Shown here in pieces: positions 34,866-44,563 of a stretch of DNA of 64,000 nucleotides. The notes under the pieces were generated by a model. The model was not told the origin of the DNA. It did no database searches and saw only the letters and a list, made by a program, of their open reading frames with translations. Source of the DNA: an uncultured Muribaculaceae bacterium (GTDB lineage: Bacteria > Bacteroidota > Bacteroidia > Bacteroidales > Muribaculaceae); assembly GCA_910586595.1 (NCBI GenBank), contig CAJUJB010000002.1:1-64000 (forward strand), given 5' to 3'. A program made the translations under genes and the position numbers. Within the stretch, counting starts at the first letter, position 1; the number at the start of each line of letters is the position of its first letter.

Positions 34866-35978
34866 CTATCTTCCGAGAAGAGGAGCGAGGACGGGATACA
34901 GCTTCTCGGCATAATATTTGAAACCGAGATCGGTGAGATGTATACCGTCGACAGTGCCGTCGTCTTCCACACCGTCGAGATTTACAGAGTCGACGTAGTA
35001 GAGGTTGGCGGGGTTTTCGGCTTTGAGTCGGTCGTAATTGCGACGGTAAGCCGCATTCTTGGCCGGGAGATATTTGCCGAAGAAAGAATCATATCTCGCA
35101 TAAGGATAAATGGGGCCTTCGACCATGACGATGGGCACATCGGGGCGCGCGTCACGGAGAATTTTCACAAATCCGTATGTAAGAGTATCGCACATCATCT
35201 CGGTGCAGTTGGGCACCGGGTCGATGAGGAATACGTCGACATCAGGAATCTTTGCCATCGCACGTGCCATGCAGCTGTCCATCTTGCCTTCTCCACTGAA
35301 ACCGAGGTTAATGATCTCGCAGTTGAGCATACGCGACAGAATATTGGTGGAAGCCATACCGGTGCGGGAAGCGCAGCCACCCTGCAGGATGCTGGTTCCA
35401 TATGCCACGATGCGCTTCGAACGGTCGATATTCGAAGGGTCGCCCGAAGTGATGGTTGCACCATCGTCGATCTTGACATTGAAATCCATCACGCCGTCAT
35501 AGAGAGGGAGATAGATCATGTACTCGTGCATGCGGGTAGTGTCGAGATTGGATACGTATGTGGTCTCGCACACTTTCTCCTCCTTATTATTGACACGGGG
35601 GCGGTTGGTGTTGACATGGCGCCATACCGAGTCACCCTCGAAGATATAGAGGTCGGATCCCTTCAGGCCAGTATCAGCCATATGGGGCATGTGGGTATCC
35701 CAGAGGAGAGAATAGCGGGCACCGATGCGTGAAGAGTTGGTGGCGAAGCGTATGCCGATGCCTGTAGAGCACTGCTGGCGGCTCCAGAGGTCGGGGCGCA
35801 CGCTGTCTTTCAGCCAGATGGGGAGTCGGCTGAAAGTACGCTCAGAGTCGTCGAAACCTTTATTGATAATGCGGAGGTCAGTTGCGTTTACCTCCCGCCA
35901 CGGTTTCTCCGGAGCGTCGGCGGCAAAACCGGCAGCGCAGCTGAGCATGGCCACGATGCAAAGAAATAGTTTTTTCAT
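34866..35978 (-). CDS. SGNH/GDSL-family hydrolase, exported
   Basis: 370 residues: signal peptide (1-20), an N-terminal beta-sandwich (about 25-185), then the SGNH domain. Ser196 in YGTSILQGG is the nucleophile; Asp344 and His347 in DGIHLTD complete the triad; an LGFSGEG segment fits the Gly block. Bacteroidota SGNH proteins with this two-domain plan are thought to be carbohydrate or lipid esterases of the periplasm. Substrate unknown. It lies 20 nt downstream of the Sir2 gene in the same direction. Confidence 0.88.
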   Translation of the reverse strand: MKKLFLCIVAMLSCAAGFAADAPEKPWREVNATDLRIINKGFDDSERTFSRLPIWLKDSVRPDLWSRQQCSTGIGIRFATNSSRIGARYSLLWDTHMPHMADTGLKGSDLYIFEGDSVWRHVNTNRPRVNNKEEKVCETTYVSNLDTTRMHEYMIYLPLYDGVMDFNVKIDDGATITSGDPSNIDRSKRIVAYGTSILQGGCASRTGMASTNILSRMLNCEIINLGFSGEGKMDSCMARAMAKIPDVDVFLIDPVPNCTEMMCDTLTYGFVKILRDARPDVPIVMVEGPIYPYARYDSFFGKYLPAKNAAYRRNYDRLKAENPANLYYVDSVNLDGVEDDGTVDGIHLTDLGFKYYAEKLYPVLAPLLGR

Positions 35979-35998
35979 GATTTATTGTGTATTACTGA

Positions 35999-36694
35999 TC
36001 AGCGTTTGAGAAGGATGCGCTCGAGCTCAGCCATTCCTTCGGTGGCAGTGGCCTTTATCACAGTGACTCCAGCCGGCGCATTGTCGGGATGGGGGTCGAT
36101 GTAATATACGGGCACACCCGGACGGACGTAGCGGACAAGCGCCGCGGCCGGGTATACCGCGAGGCTTGTGCCGATGATGACAAATATATCGGCCTGTGCA
36201 GCGAGCTCAGTAGCCGGCTCGAACATAGGCACGGCTTCCTGGAAGAAGACTATATGCGGGCGCATATGATGGCCTTCGACCACGGTGTCGGGCGATGTGG
36301 TGGCATCGTAGCCTTCGAGGGGGCGTATGAAACCGGGATCGTCGACAGCCCTCATCTTCATCAGCTCACCATGAAGATGCAATACGCGTGTAGAGCCGGC
36401 ACGCTCGTGCAGATCGTCGACATTCTGCGTTATGACGTAGACATCGAAATACTTCTCGAGCTCGTGGAGAATCTCATGAGCACGATTCGGACGGGCGTTG
36501 CCGAGCGCCACGCGGCGCTCGTTGTAGAACCTGTGCACGAGTGCAGGATTACGCTCGAAGCCATCGGCGCTGGCGACATCCATGACGGGATATTGCTCCC
36601 AGAGGCCGCCTGCGTCGCGGAATGTGGAAATGCCGCTCTCGGCGCTTATACCAGCGCCGGTGGAGACGACGAGTTTCGGTTTTTTATCTGTCAT
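35999..36694 (-). CDS. Sir2-family NAD-dependent protein deacylase
   Basis: 231 residues from the ATG at 36694, where the Rossmann motif begins nearby (GAGISAESGIST, 13-24). NAD-site TQNVDD lies at 89-94 and the catalytic His108 in LHLHGE. The four zinc-binding cysteines of most sirtuins are absent between His108 and RPHIVFF, so the small domain must fold without zinc. The gene starts 11 nt inside the 3' end of ftsZ, implying coupling to the dcw transcript. It removes acyl groups from lysines using NAD; targets are unknown. Confidence 0.9.
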   Translation of the reverse strand: MTDKKPKLVVSTGAGISAESGISTFRDAGGLWEQYPVMDVASADGFERNPALVHRFYNERRVALGNARPNRAHEILHELEKYFDVYVITQNVDDLHERAGSTRVLHLHGELMKMRAVDDPGFIRPLEGYDATTSPDTVVEGHHMRPHIVFFQEAVPMFEPATELAAQADIFVIIGTSLAVYPAAALVRYVRPGVPVYYIDPHPDNAPAGVTVIKATATEGMAELERILLKR

Positions 36695-38054
36695 CGGTAG
36701 AGAAGAATATCTGGTTGCCCGGAGTCTGACGGGAGTTGTTGTTGGAGGCCGACTGAGACTGAGCACGCTCGGGCTGAGCGGGAGTCTGATAGCCAGCGGC
36801 AGCCTTGCGCTTGTCGCGCTTGAAAGCCGGAGAGCTCTCGACCATATCGATGGCGGCATCGTCGTCGAGCTGGTCGGGCGACAGGACGAAATAATTCTGA
36901 GTTTCCTGACGGCGGGTGAAGTCGTCGACCTTCTCTTTACCGTAAGCGACGGCGATTCGCTCGTCGATCTGACGGTCGGAAACGACCTGGGCCTGCTCAG
37001 CGACCTTACCTTCGATCACGTCGATGCGTGTGCCGCCGGTCTCGACCGATACATTGAAACCGGAAGCGAGGATGGTGAACTTGATCTGGTTGCCGAGCGA
37101 GTCATCGTAACCCCAACCGAACTTGATGTGGACATGCTTGTTGATCTCCTCGACAAGACGGTTAGCCTCCTGGGCCTCAGTGACGCGGAATGGCGGGTCG
37201 ATGTCGTGGGAGATATAGAATGCGAAGAGTAGTTCCTTAGCCGACATGATGTCGGTGTCGCACAGGAGCGGAGAATGGAGGGCATTCTTGATAGCCTGCG
37301 ACATACGCGAACCCTGCTCGCCCTCGCCGTAACCGACTGAGATGAGTGCCGTACGACCGTCGCGGAGACAGGTGTCGACGTCACGCATATCAATGTTGAT
37401 ATTGGCGAGTGTGGTGACCATGTCGGAGATTGTGCGGGCCGCCGTAGTGAGAATGTCATCGGCTTTAGTAAATGCCTCGCTCCACTCCAGGTCGGGGTAG
37501 ATAGTTCCGAGTCGGTCGTTGTTGATGACCAGCATGGCATCGACATTGCTCTGCAGACGAGCAGCACCGTCGATGGCGCTCGAGATCTTATTCATTCCCT
37601 CGAAGAAGAAAGGAATGGTGACGATGCCGACTGTGAGAATGCCTTTCTTCTTGGCCACCCCCGCCACAACGGGCGCGCCACCGGTGCCTGTGCCACCACC
37701 CATACCGGCGGTGACAAACACCATCTTTACATTCGGAGTGAGGAGTTTTTCGATTTCAGGCACACTCTCCTCGGCGGCCTGCTCACCGATTTCAGGTTTA
37801 CCGCCCGCACCAAAACCACCGGTGGTTTTCGGGCCGAGCAGCACTTTGGTTGCCACAGGCAGGGGCTCGAGGGCCTGTCTGTCGGTATTGAGCACCACAA
37901 AATCCACGCCTTTTACACCCTGACGGTGCATATAGGCCACGGCGTTGCAACCGCCACCACCGACACCCATTGCAATGATTGTAGGGTTCTCGGGCATGAC
38001 TTCGCTGCCGTTGTGGTATTTCTCTATCAAATTGAGGTCTTCGGGTTCTTCCAT
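36684..38054 (-). CDS. ftsZ: cell division protein FtsZ
   Basis: 456 residues. The tubulin-like GTPase forms the cytokinetic ring. GTP-binding GGGTGTG is at 119-125 and the T7 loop NIDMRDVDT lies near residue 225. After the GTPase core comes a variable linker, then SPAFKRDKRK near residue 408, which resembles the conserved peptide that binds FtsA, and a further about 40 polar residues ending NQIFFSTDDR. It is the last classical dcw gene here, 48 nt downstream of ftsA. Confidence 0.97.
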   Translation of the reverse strand: MEEPEDLNLIEKYHNGSEVMPENPTIIAMGVGGGGCNAVAYMHRQGVKGVDFVVLNTDRQALEPLPVATKVLLGPKTTGGFGAGGKPEIGEQAAEESVPEIEKLLTPNVKMVFVTAGMGGGTGTGGAPVVAGVAKKKGILTVGIVTIPFFFEGMNKISSAIDGAARLQSNVDAMLVINNDRLGTIYPDLEWSEAFTKADDILTTAARTISDMVTTLANINIDMRDVDTCLRDGRTALISVGYGEGEQGSRMSQAIKNALHSPLLCDTDIMSAKELLFAFYISHDIDPPFRVTEAQEANRLVEEINKHVHIKFGWGYDDSLGNQIKFTILASGFNVSVETGGTRIDVIEGKVAEQAQVVSDRQIDERIAVAYGKEKVDDFTRRQETQNYFVLSPDQLDDDAAIDMVESSPAFKRDKRKAAAGYQTPAQPERAQSQSASNNNSRQTPGNQIFFSTDDR

Positions 38055-38102
38055 ATCAGATAATTAGAGATAACTACTCAGATGCGAGAGAGAGAAGAGG
38101 TA

Positions 38103-39704
38103 TCACACTTCCTCGTCGTCGTAGTCCTCGCTTTTGAAAATTCGTATGAACTTGTCTCGTAGGCTGTCGATGCCACGCTTTGTGCGTTTGAAGTGGTCGG
38201 GATCGGGATCCTCTTCGTGTCGCTGATCGTTGTCATCGTCACTTTCAAACACCTCGTAAGCATCGTCGTCGTCCTCGACCGGAGCTGTCTCCTCGCGGCG
38301 CTTGCGTCCGAGGCCGAGGAAGCCACCGCGTCGGCGGGGTTCCTCGCGGTAATCCTCTTCCTCATCGTCGTCATCGTCGAGGAGATTGTCGTCGTCTTCC
38401 GACGGCGGTTTGCGGGGGCCTGCGTTAGCAGCCTGACGGCGGTCGCGCTCAGGCTTATAAGATTGCTCGCGACGCTCGTTGCGGTCGTCTTCCGGTTCTT
38501 CGTCGGCGTAATCGTCGTCTTCCTCAACCTCTTCCTCGTCGACCTCGACATAAGCGGGTTTGGCCGGCGCGGGGGCTGAGAGGCAGGTCAAATCGGCGAT
38601 GCGGGCACCTGCGGCGAGCAGAGCCACGATGTCGATATTGGCAGCATTGCTACGGCCAGGCACACGGAATATGACCTCGGCCGGCATCTCGGCTGTGCGG
38701 ACAGGCAGCTTGCACTGAGCGCCGAGCTGAGCAGCGAACTCGGGGAGGCGCGAACCGCCACCTACGAGAACGATCTTGGCAAGCGACTCGGCATTGTAGC
38801 CCGAGAGTTCGATCTGGTTGAGGATATTTGCGGCAATCTCGCCGGCGCGTGCACGGACGTAGCCATTGACTTCCTCCGCATTGGGATTATCGTTGGCCGG
38901 GGCACCATCGGCAAGCGTACCGAGTGTGAGCTTATAGTTCTCGGCGGCTTCCTCTGTAATGCCAAGGCCCGCCATGAGGTCGAGTGTGATCAGTCGCGAA
39001 CCCATGGGGATGGTGCAGAGGAAGGCCAACGTGCCATCTTTGTAGACAGATACGGTGGTTGTCTCAGCGCCGAAGTCAACAAGGGCACAACCGAGCTCAC
39101 GCTCGTCGGGAGTGAGCACCAGATCGGCCACGGCGAGCGGGCGGATAACGTATTCCACGTTCTCAGCCTCTACGGTGTCGAACTTCAGGCGGTCGAGGTT
39201 CTGGCGAGTCTCCTTGCCGCAAGTGAGCATCATAAATTCGCCGCGGAGAGTCTCGCCGAATGTGCCGACGGCCTTGCGTACAGCCGCGTTGTTGACGTAG
39301 AACATGCGCGGCACCATGGCCTCTATATTCTTGTCGCCGACAAAATCGCGTGTAGCCTCGTACATGAGTCGCTGTACCTGATTCTCGGTAATCTCACACT
39401 CGTGGGGGAACTTGAGGGCCGCCTTAGCCGAAACGGCAGTAAGCGATCGTCCGCCGAGGCTAACCACCATGGATTTTACCGAGCGAGGAGAGACAGCGGG
39501 CGAATTTTCGAGCTTACGTATAATCTCGTTGACCGCGCCCGATACCTCACGGATATTCTGGATACGGCCATAACGGACATTATTTGTGCCGGGTATTTCT
39601 TCCACGGCAAGCACGGATAGGCGGCCGTCGGGCCCGACAGCGGCAACGCCACCCTTTATTTTGGATGATGCGATTTCAATCGCGACTATAGTTCTGGGTT
39701 CCAT
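38103..39704 (-). CDS. ftsA: cell division protein FtsA with long acidic C-terminal region
   Basis: 533 residues, about 110 longer than the usual FtsA. The actin-like ATPase (about 1-385) begins with TIVAIEIASSKIKGGV and has SHS2-type and phosphate-binding segments (VDFGAETTTVSVY). Residues about 390-505 form a very acidic, low-complexity linker with Asp/Glu runs and Arg patches, then a terminal amphipathic helix (GIDSLRDKFIRIFKSED) that should bind the membrane. FtsA tethers FtsZ to the inner membrane. The long linker would hold the membrane anchor well away from the ATPase core. Confidence 0.95.
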   Translation of the reverse strand: MEPRTIVAIEIASSKIKGGVAAVGPDGRLSVLAVEEIPGTNNVRYGRIQNIREVSGAVNEIIRKLENSPAVSPRSVKSMVVSLGGRSLTAVSAKAALKFPHECEITENQVQRLMYEATRDFVGDKNIEAMVPRMFYVNNAAVRKAVGTFGETLRGEFMMLTCGKETRQNLDRLKFDTVEAENVEYVIRPLAVADLVLTPDERELGCALVDFGAETTTVSVYKDGTLAFLCTIPMGSRLITLDLMAGLGITEEAAENYKLTLGTLADGAPANDNPNAEEVNGYVRARAGEIAANILNQIELSGYNAESLAKIVLVGGGSRLPEFAAQLGAQCKLPVRTAEMPAEVIFRVPGRSNAANIDIVALLAAGARIADLTCLSAPAPAKPAYVEVDEEEVEEDDDYADEEPEDDRNERREQSYKPERDRRQAANAGPRKPPSEDDDNLLDDDDDEEEDYREEPRRRGGFLGLGRKRREETAPVEDDDDAYEVFESDDDNDQRHEEDPDPDHFKRTKRGIDSLRDKFIRIFKSEDYDDEEV

Positions 39705-39733
39705 TGAGGTGTTCTTCGAGGAGGGATTTATGG

Positions 39734-40576
39734 TTAAACGGCCTCGTCGGGCGACGACTTAGCCACGGTTTCATTATCATTAATATCAAGCGATCCGGTC
39801 TGCTCCTCGACAGTTGGGAGGGGCATTGGCGCCACCGCTTTGTTACGGCGTGTGGCCACAACCTGACCGCGCCACTTGACGGCAATAGTATCGTAAGTAT
39901 TCCAGCCTTTCACCGGAGCCACCTTGCGGTAGAACTCGCGGAGAAGGGCGAACTTCTCGCTAACACGCGAAGTATCACCAAAGTTCACTACATGGCCCAC
40001 AATATTTGGCACGATGATGATATTGCCATCGGCCTCCTGGGTGACGGTGGCCACCATGGCGCCTGCCTTGGGGTGGGAGGCGATGTAGTCGAGCAAGGGA
40101 AGAAGCCGGCGGGCGGGATGGACGGAGTCGAAACGACCGACGAGCACAGGCACGTCGATATGGTAACGGAGCTCAGCCGAAATACGCTTGCCGGTTGCGT
40201 TGATATAGTAAGACGGCTTGCCAGGCTCAAACACACGGGCCACGGGCACCATAGGCGTAACGTCGACATGTACGCGGCCATTGGAATGGAGGGTGACATT
40301 GGCCGACTGGAGTTTATCGGAGGCATTCAGGCGCTCCTCAAGGGCCCTGAGGTCGAAATTGCGCCTCAGGCATGCGGTGAGGGTATCGGGATCGACTCCG
40401 GTCTCGATAACGACATCAGGCACGCTGACGAAGCGAGAATCCGGGTCAGACAAAGTGACGTCGAGGCCTGTGAGAGTATCAGTGGCAGCCATGCGTGAAG
40501 TCACCGTCATGGCAAAACCGTAGTAGGCCACCATGATAATGGTAAGGACGCACATAAAAACAGACTTCTTGCTCAT
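39734..40576 (-). CDS. ftsQ: cell division protein FtsQ
   Basis: 280 residues with one N-terminal TM helix (about 6-24) and a periplasmic part with a POTRA-like region (DLRALEERLNASDKLQSANV, about 72-91) and a beta domain. Identity rests on size, topology and its place between murC and ftsA; sequence is poorly conserved in the family. It links early and late divisome proteins. The last 40 residues are polar and low in structure. Confidence 0.9.
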   Translation of the reverse strand: MSKKSVFMCVLTIIMVAYYGFAMTVTSRMAATDTLTGLDVTLSDPDSRFVSVPDVVIETGVDPDTLTACLRRNFDLRALEERLNASDKLQSANVTLHSNGRVHVDVTPMVPVARVFEPGKPSYYINATGKRISAELRYHIDVPVLVGRFDSVHPARRLLPLLDYIASHPKAGAMVATVTQEADGNIIIVPNIVGHVVNFGDTSRVSEKFALLREFYRKVAPVKGWNTYDTIAVKWRGQVVATRRNKAVAPMPLPTVEEQTGSLDINDNETVAKSSPDEAV

Positions 40577-40640
40577 TGCTGCTTAAAAGTGTGGAGAGAA
40601 CTATGTAGACAAGGCCGGAGAAGCGGCAGCTTCCCGGCGG

Positions 40641-42023
40641 TTATTTTTTAATTTCGTCAACCAGACGCGGCACCTCGAGGCTGAGGTTGCCCGCTCCGGC
40701 TGTCAACAGGACTTCAAATTTACGATTTTTCATCGTATCGACAAAATCTTCTTTTGAAATCATCACTTTATGGTCGCATTTTATGCGGTCGAAGATGATT
40801 TTAGAGGTGACACCGGGTATAGGCTCCTCCCTTGCCGGATAAATATCGGCAAGAACGACCTCGTCGGCCATCGACAACGCTTCAGCAAACTCGGGCGCGA
40901 AATCGCGTGTGCGGCTGTAGAGATGGGGCTGGAATGCGACGGTAAGACGGCGATGGGGGTAAAGGGCGCGTACAGACGCTATGCTGCTGCGGAGCTCATC
41001 GGGGTGATGGGCATAGTCGTCGATGACGACACGACCGTCGGGGCCGGATTCCTTGAGATGGAACTCAAAGCGGCGCTCCACTCCGGGATATGTGCGGATA
41101 GCCTCACGGGCGAGCTCGGGCGTAAGCGTACCAGTAAGCCACACAGCGGCGAGGGCAGCCACGGCATTATCGACATTGATGTCGACAGGCACGCCGAGCT
41201 CAATATCGGTGATGGTGCCACCGGGATATACGAAATCGAAGAATATTGTGCCGTCGCCGGTGCGGACGTTGGCGGCGTGGAAGTCGCCTTCATTACGGCT
41301 GAAGGTGTAGGTTCGCACACCCTTGGGAGGACGAGGCTCGAGCTTGAGGCCAGTATGCACAATCAAGGCACCGTCGGGGCGGATCAGCTCAGTGAAATGG
41401 GCGAAGCTCTCGAGATAGGCTTCCTCGGTGCCATAGATGTCGAGATGGTCGGGGTCGGTGGCGTTGACAACAGCGATGTAGGGGGTGAGCTGGTGGAAGG
41501 AACGGTCGTACTCGTCGGCCTCGATTACGCTGAAAGGCGAGGTGGAGCTGAGGATGAGGTTGCTGTCGTAGCCCTTGAGCACACCGCCAAGGAAACCGTT
41601 GCAACCCACAGGGCCGCAATGGAGGATGTGCGCCGCCATAGAAGACGTGGTGGTCTTGCCATGGGTACCGGAGAAACAGAGGCCCTTGCTGTTGCGGGTC
41701 ACCTGCCCGAGGACATATGCACGCTTGCGGACCTCAAAGCCCTCGCGGCGGAAGAACGACAAGGGGATATTACTCTCGGGCACGGCAGGGGTATAGACCA
41801 CCAGAGTGCCATCGGGAGAACGGAAGTCGGCCGGCACGGCGTCGAGATAGTCGTCGAAGCTGCAGATGGCGCCTTCCTCGGCGAGCTCATCGGTGAGGTG
41901 TGAAGGTGTGCGGTCGTATCCGGCCACGGGAAGGCCGAGCGACATGAAATAACGAGCGAGGGCGGCCATACCGATGCCGCCGATGCCTACAAAATATACT
42001 CTTTTAATATCGTTTATTTCCAT
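40641..42023 (-). CDS. murC: UDP-N-acetylmuramate--L-alanine ligase
   Basis: 460 residues. It adds L-Ala to UDP-MurNAc with ATP in the cytoplasm. The N-terminal Rossmann motif is FVGIGGIGMAALA (11-23) and the ATP loop is GTHGKTTT (119-126). The C-terminal Mur-ligase domain has DYAHHPDELR. It has the expected length and is 15 nt downstream of murG. Confidence 0.97.
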   Translation of the reverse strand: MEINDIKRVYFVGIGGIGMAALARYFMSLGLPVAGYDRTPSHLTDELAEEGAICSFDDYLDAVPADFRSPDGTLVVYTPAVPESNIPLSFFRREGFEVRKRAYVLGQVTRNSKGLCFSGTHGKTTTSSMAAHILHCGPVGCNGFLGGVLKGYDSNLILSSTSPFSVIEADEYDRSFHQLTPYIAVVNATDPDHLDIYGTEEAYLESFAHFTELIRPDGALIVHTGLKLEPRPPKGVRTYTFSRNEGDFHAANVRTGDGTIFFDFVYPGGTITDIELGVPVDINVDNAVAALAAVWLTGTLTPELAREAIRTYPGVERRFEFHLKESGPDGRVVIDDYAHHPDELRSSIASVRALYPHRRLTVAFQPHLYSRTRDFAPEFAEALSMADEVVLADIYPAREEPIPGVTSKIIFDRIKCDHKVMISKEDFVDTMKNRKFEVLLTAGAGNLSLEVPRLVDEIKK

Positions 42024-42038
42024 TGCATGTACAGCAGG

Positions 42039-43175
42039 TCATTTCCTGCATCCTACTATCTTCTCGACCTGCTCGACAATCTTTGCGTCGCTGTCGCGGA
42101 GGGCGAGTTTCGAAATGTTCTCGGAGAGGAGACGGAGAGTCTGGGGGTTCTCGATGATGGTCGAAATATCTGTCCATAGCCGGTCGGAGGCGTCGGCATC
42201 CAGCACCATGTCGGCAGCTCCACGTGTAGCGAGGGCCTGGGCGTTGTGGCGCTGGTGATCCTCGGCCACGTTGGGCGACGGCACGAGGATGGCAGGCTTG
42301 CCGAGGAGCTCAAGCTCACTGATTGTACCGGCCCCGGCACGAGCTACCACAAGGTCGGCGGCACAATAGGCAGTTGCCATATCGGCGATAAAGTCGGTGA
42401 GCTTGACATTATCGGGCAGTTTGCCCTCGACAGCCTGACGGCAACGCTTGGCATCGGCACCACCACACTGCCAGAGGACCTGGAATTTGACGCGCGGTGC
42501 ATCGCCTTCCGTCACAGCCTCAATCATGGCGTTATTGAGTGTGCGGGCACCGAGACTGCCTCCGGTGACGAGCACCAGCGGCTCATCGGCCTTGAAGCCG
42601 AGTTTTTCCTTGGCTTCCTCCTGGGTCATGCCAGGCTCGAGGATGGCTTTGCGGACGGGGTTTCCGGTCATCACAATCTTGTCGGCCGGGAAGAACCGCT
42701 GCATATCGGGATATGCCACACAGATACAGCTTGCCTTGGCGGCGAGGAGCTTGTTGGTGACACCGGCATAGGAGTTCTGTTCCTGAAGCAGTGTGGGCAC
42801 ACCGGCTCGCTGGGCGGCCTTAAGAGTCGGGCCGCTGGCATAGCCACCGACACCGATGGCAATATCAGGCTTGAAGTCGCGCACGACCTTGCGGGCCATG
42901 CGCAGGCTCTTCCAGAGTTTGATCAGGACAGAGAAATTGCGCCAGATGTGGGCGCGGTCGAAGCCAGCCACGGGCAAACCGACAATCTCATAGCCTGCGG
43001 CAGGAACACGCTGCATCTCCATACGGTTTTCAGCACCGACGAAAAGAATTTCGCTGCCGGGATATGTACGTCGGACAGCATCCGCGATCGAGAGGGCCGG
43101 GAAGATGTGTCCGCCGGTGCCACCGCCGCTGATAAGTACCCTTATAGGGCCGCAAGTATTTGATTTATGTCGCAT
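42039..43175 (-). CDS. murG: UDP-GlcNAc transferase MurG
   Basis: 378 residues, GT28 fold. It transfers GlcNAc to lipid I, making lipid II on the inner face of the membrane. N-terminal GGGTGGHIFPAL (17-28) and C-terminal glycine-rich donor site (VARAGAGTISEL) are present. It lies between ftsW and murC with short gaps. Confidence 0.97.
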   Translation of the reverse strand: MRHKSNTCGPIRVLISGGGTGGHIFPALSIADAVRRTYPGSEILFVGAENRMEMQRVPAAGYEIVGLPVAGFDRAHIWRNFSVLIKLWKSLRMARKVVRDFKPDIAIGVGGYASGPTLKAAQRAGVPTLLQEQNSYAGVTNKLLAAKASCICVAYPDMQRFFPADKIVMTGNPVRKAILEPGMTQEEAKEKLGFKADEPLVLVTGGSLGARTLNNAMIEAVTEGDAPRVKFQVLWQCGGADAKRCRQAVEGKLPDNVKLTDFIADMATAYCAADLVVARAGAGTISELELLGKPAILVPSPNVAEDHQRHNAQALATRGAADMVLDADASDRLWTDISTIIENPQTLRLLSENISKLALRDSDAKIVEQVEKIVGCRK

Positions 43176-43204
43176 TTGTCTAAGTGATTCGGATAGAGTG
43201 TTTA

Positions 43205-44557
43205 TTATTCTTCAACAACTGTATCGAGCACAGGGTTTACACTGCGTGCGTCTTCGGGTAGGCTGTCCTGCTCCTTACGTTGCTCGGCCTTGGTGTCGGT
43301 GATGCGAACGGCATGGCGCGCAACACTGAGCATGACCCCGAAGGCGAGCGAGGTGGCGAGCACCGATATGCCGCCCTTGGAAATAAGCGGCAAGGGCTGG
43401 CCCGACACGGGGAAGACACCGGAGACAATTGCCATATGGTAGAGCGCCTGGAAGACTATGACGAACGCACAGCCCATGACCAGGACTCCCGGCATTGTCT
43501 GCTTGAACCTCATGGTGAGCTTGGCACTACGGCCCAGAATCCACATATAGCATATGAGAATGCCGATGCCGGCGAAGAGGCCGAGCTCCTCGATGATGAT
43601 TGCGAAGATATAGTCGGAGAAGGCCAGAGGAAGACGGGCATTCTCGCGTGAGCGTCCGATGCCGACGCCAGTGAGGCCACCATGGGCCTGAGCGATATAG
43701 CTCAGCTGCTCCTGCTGGTGCTCGGTGGAGAAGGCGTCGAGGTGCTTGTCGCCTCTGAAATGCTGCTTGACACGCTCGCGCCATACGTTGCCACGGCCAT
43801 CGGCACGGCCTTCCTCGCCGCCTTCCTTATTTAGGGCATAGACACGTTCCTGCTCAGGTGTGAGCTGCACATCGTGCTTGATCTGCGTCTTAAGCAGAAC
43901 CGCCGCGCCACCGACAACAGCCCCGATGGCGAGGGCTATGCCGAACTTGCGCCAGCTCATGCCACCGACAAGCATCATGGAGTAACATATGCATACGACC
44001 ACGATGGTATTCGAGAGGCCCTGGGAGAACAGCAGCCCCGCACATACGCCCATGAACAGCATCGACAGCACAAGGCCTTTGGTGGTGACATCGCGCCGGC
44101 CTTTGACCTGATTCTTAGCCAGAATCCATGCCATGCCGAGGGCGGCACCGAGTTTCATAAACTCGGCCGGGAGTATGGCCACACCGGCGATGGTGATGGC
44201 TCGCATGGCTCCGTTGACAGCCGTTCCGGCGACACGGACGGCTATCATCATGCCCACACAACAGACTACAAATGCCGGAATCCACTTGAAAATGGTGCGG
44301 TAATGTATGCGCTGGAGCAGAAGCATGAGCAGAAGGCCACCGGCGATGAATATACCGTGGCGGATGACCGGGCGGAAGATGCTTCCGTCGGTGACTTCCT
44401 GGATAGATGCCGAGAAGAGCTCGATGAGCGCAACAAGCACCAGAAGAATATAAGTGCCCCAGAGGTGATGGTCGGTGCGTACTTTGCGCACCTCGGCCAC
44501 CGGGGCAGCATCGGCGCCCGGCATTGCAGGCCGCGGGCAGGAGAGGGTGTCGTCCAT
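43205..44557 (-). CDS. ftsW: peptidoglycan polymerase FtsW (SEDS family)
   Basis: 450 residues, about ten TM segments. The SEDS signature LPLAFSDYIFAIIIEELG is present in the second half, followed by GQPLPLISKGG, the usual FtsW/RodA loop. It polymerises lipid II with its partner PBP (ftsI, same cluster). The location between murD and murG favours FtsW over RodA. Both ends are polar cytosolic tails. Confidence 0.95.
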   Translation of the reverse strand: MDDTLSCPRPAMPGADAAPVAEVRKVRTDHHLWGTYILLVLVALIELFSASIQEVTDGSIFRPVIRHGIFIAGGLLLMLLLQRIHYRTIFKWIPAFVVCCVGMMIAVRVAGTAVNGAMRAITIAGVAILPAEFMKLGAALGMAWILAKNQVKGRRDVTTKGLVLSMLFMGVCAGLLFSQGLSNTIVVVCICYSMMLVGGMSWRKFGIALAIGAVVGGAAVLLKTQIKHDVQLTPEQERVYALNKEGGEEGRADGRGNVWRERVKQHFRGDKHLDAFSTEHQQEQLSYIAQAHGGLTGVGIGRSRENARLPLAFSDYIFAIIIEELGLFAGIGILICYMWILGRSAKLTMRFKQTMPGVLVMGCAFVIVFQALYHMAIVSGVFPVSGQPLPLISKGGISVLATSLAFGVMLSVARHAVRITDTKAEQRKEQDSLPEDARSVNPVLDTVVEE

Positions 44558-44563
44558 TATTAT

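Noticed and set aside
38193..38579. Very hydrophobic plus-strand frame resembling a membrane protein
   Set aside because: It is the reverse complement of the acidic GAC/GAG-rich linker of FtsA, which reads as Val/Ile/Leu; an artefact of composition.
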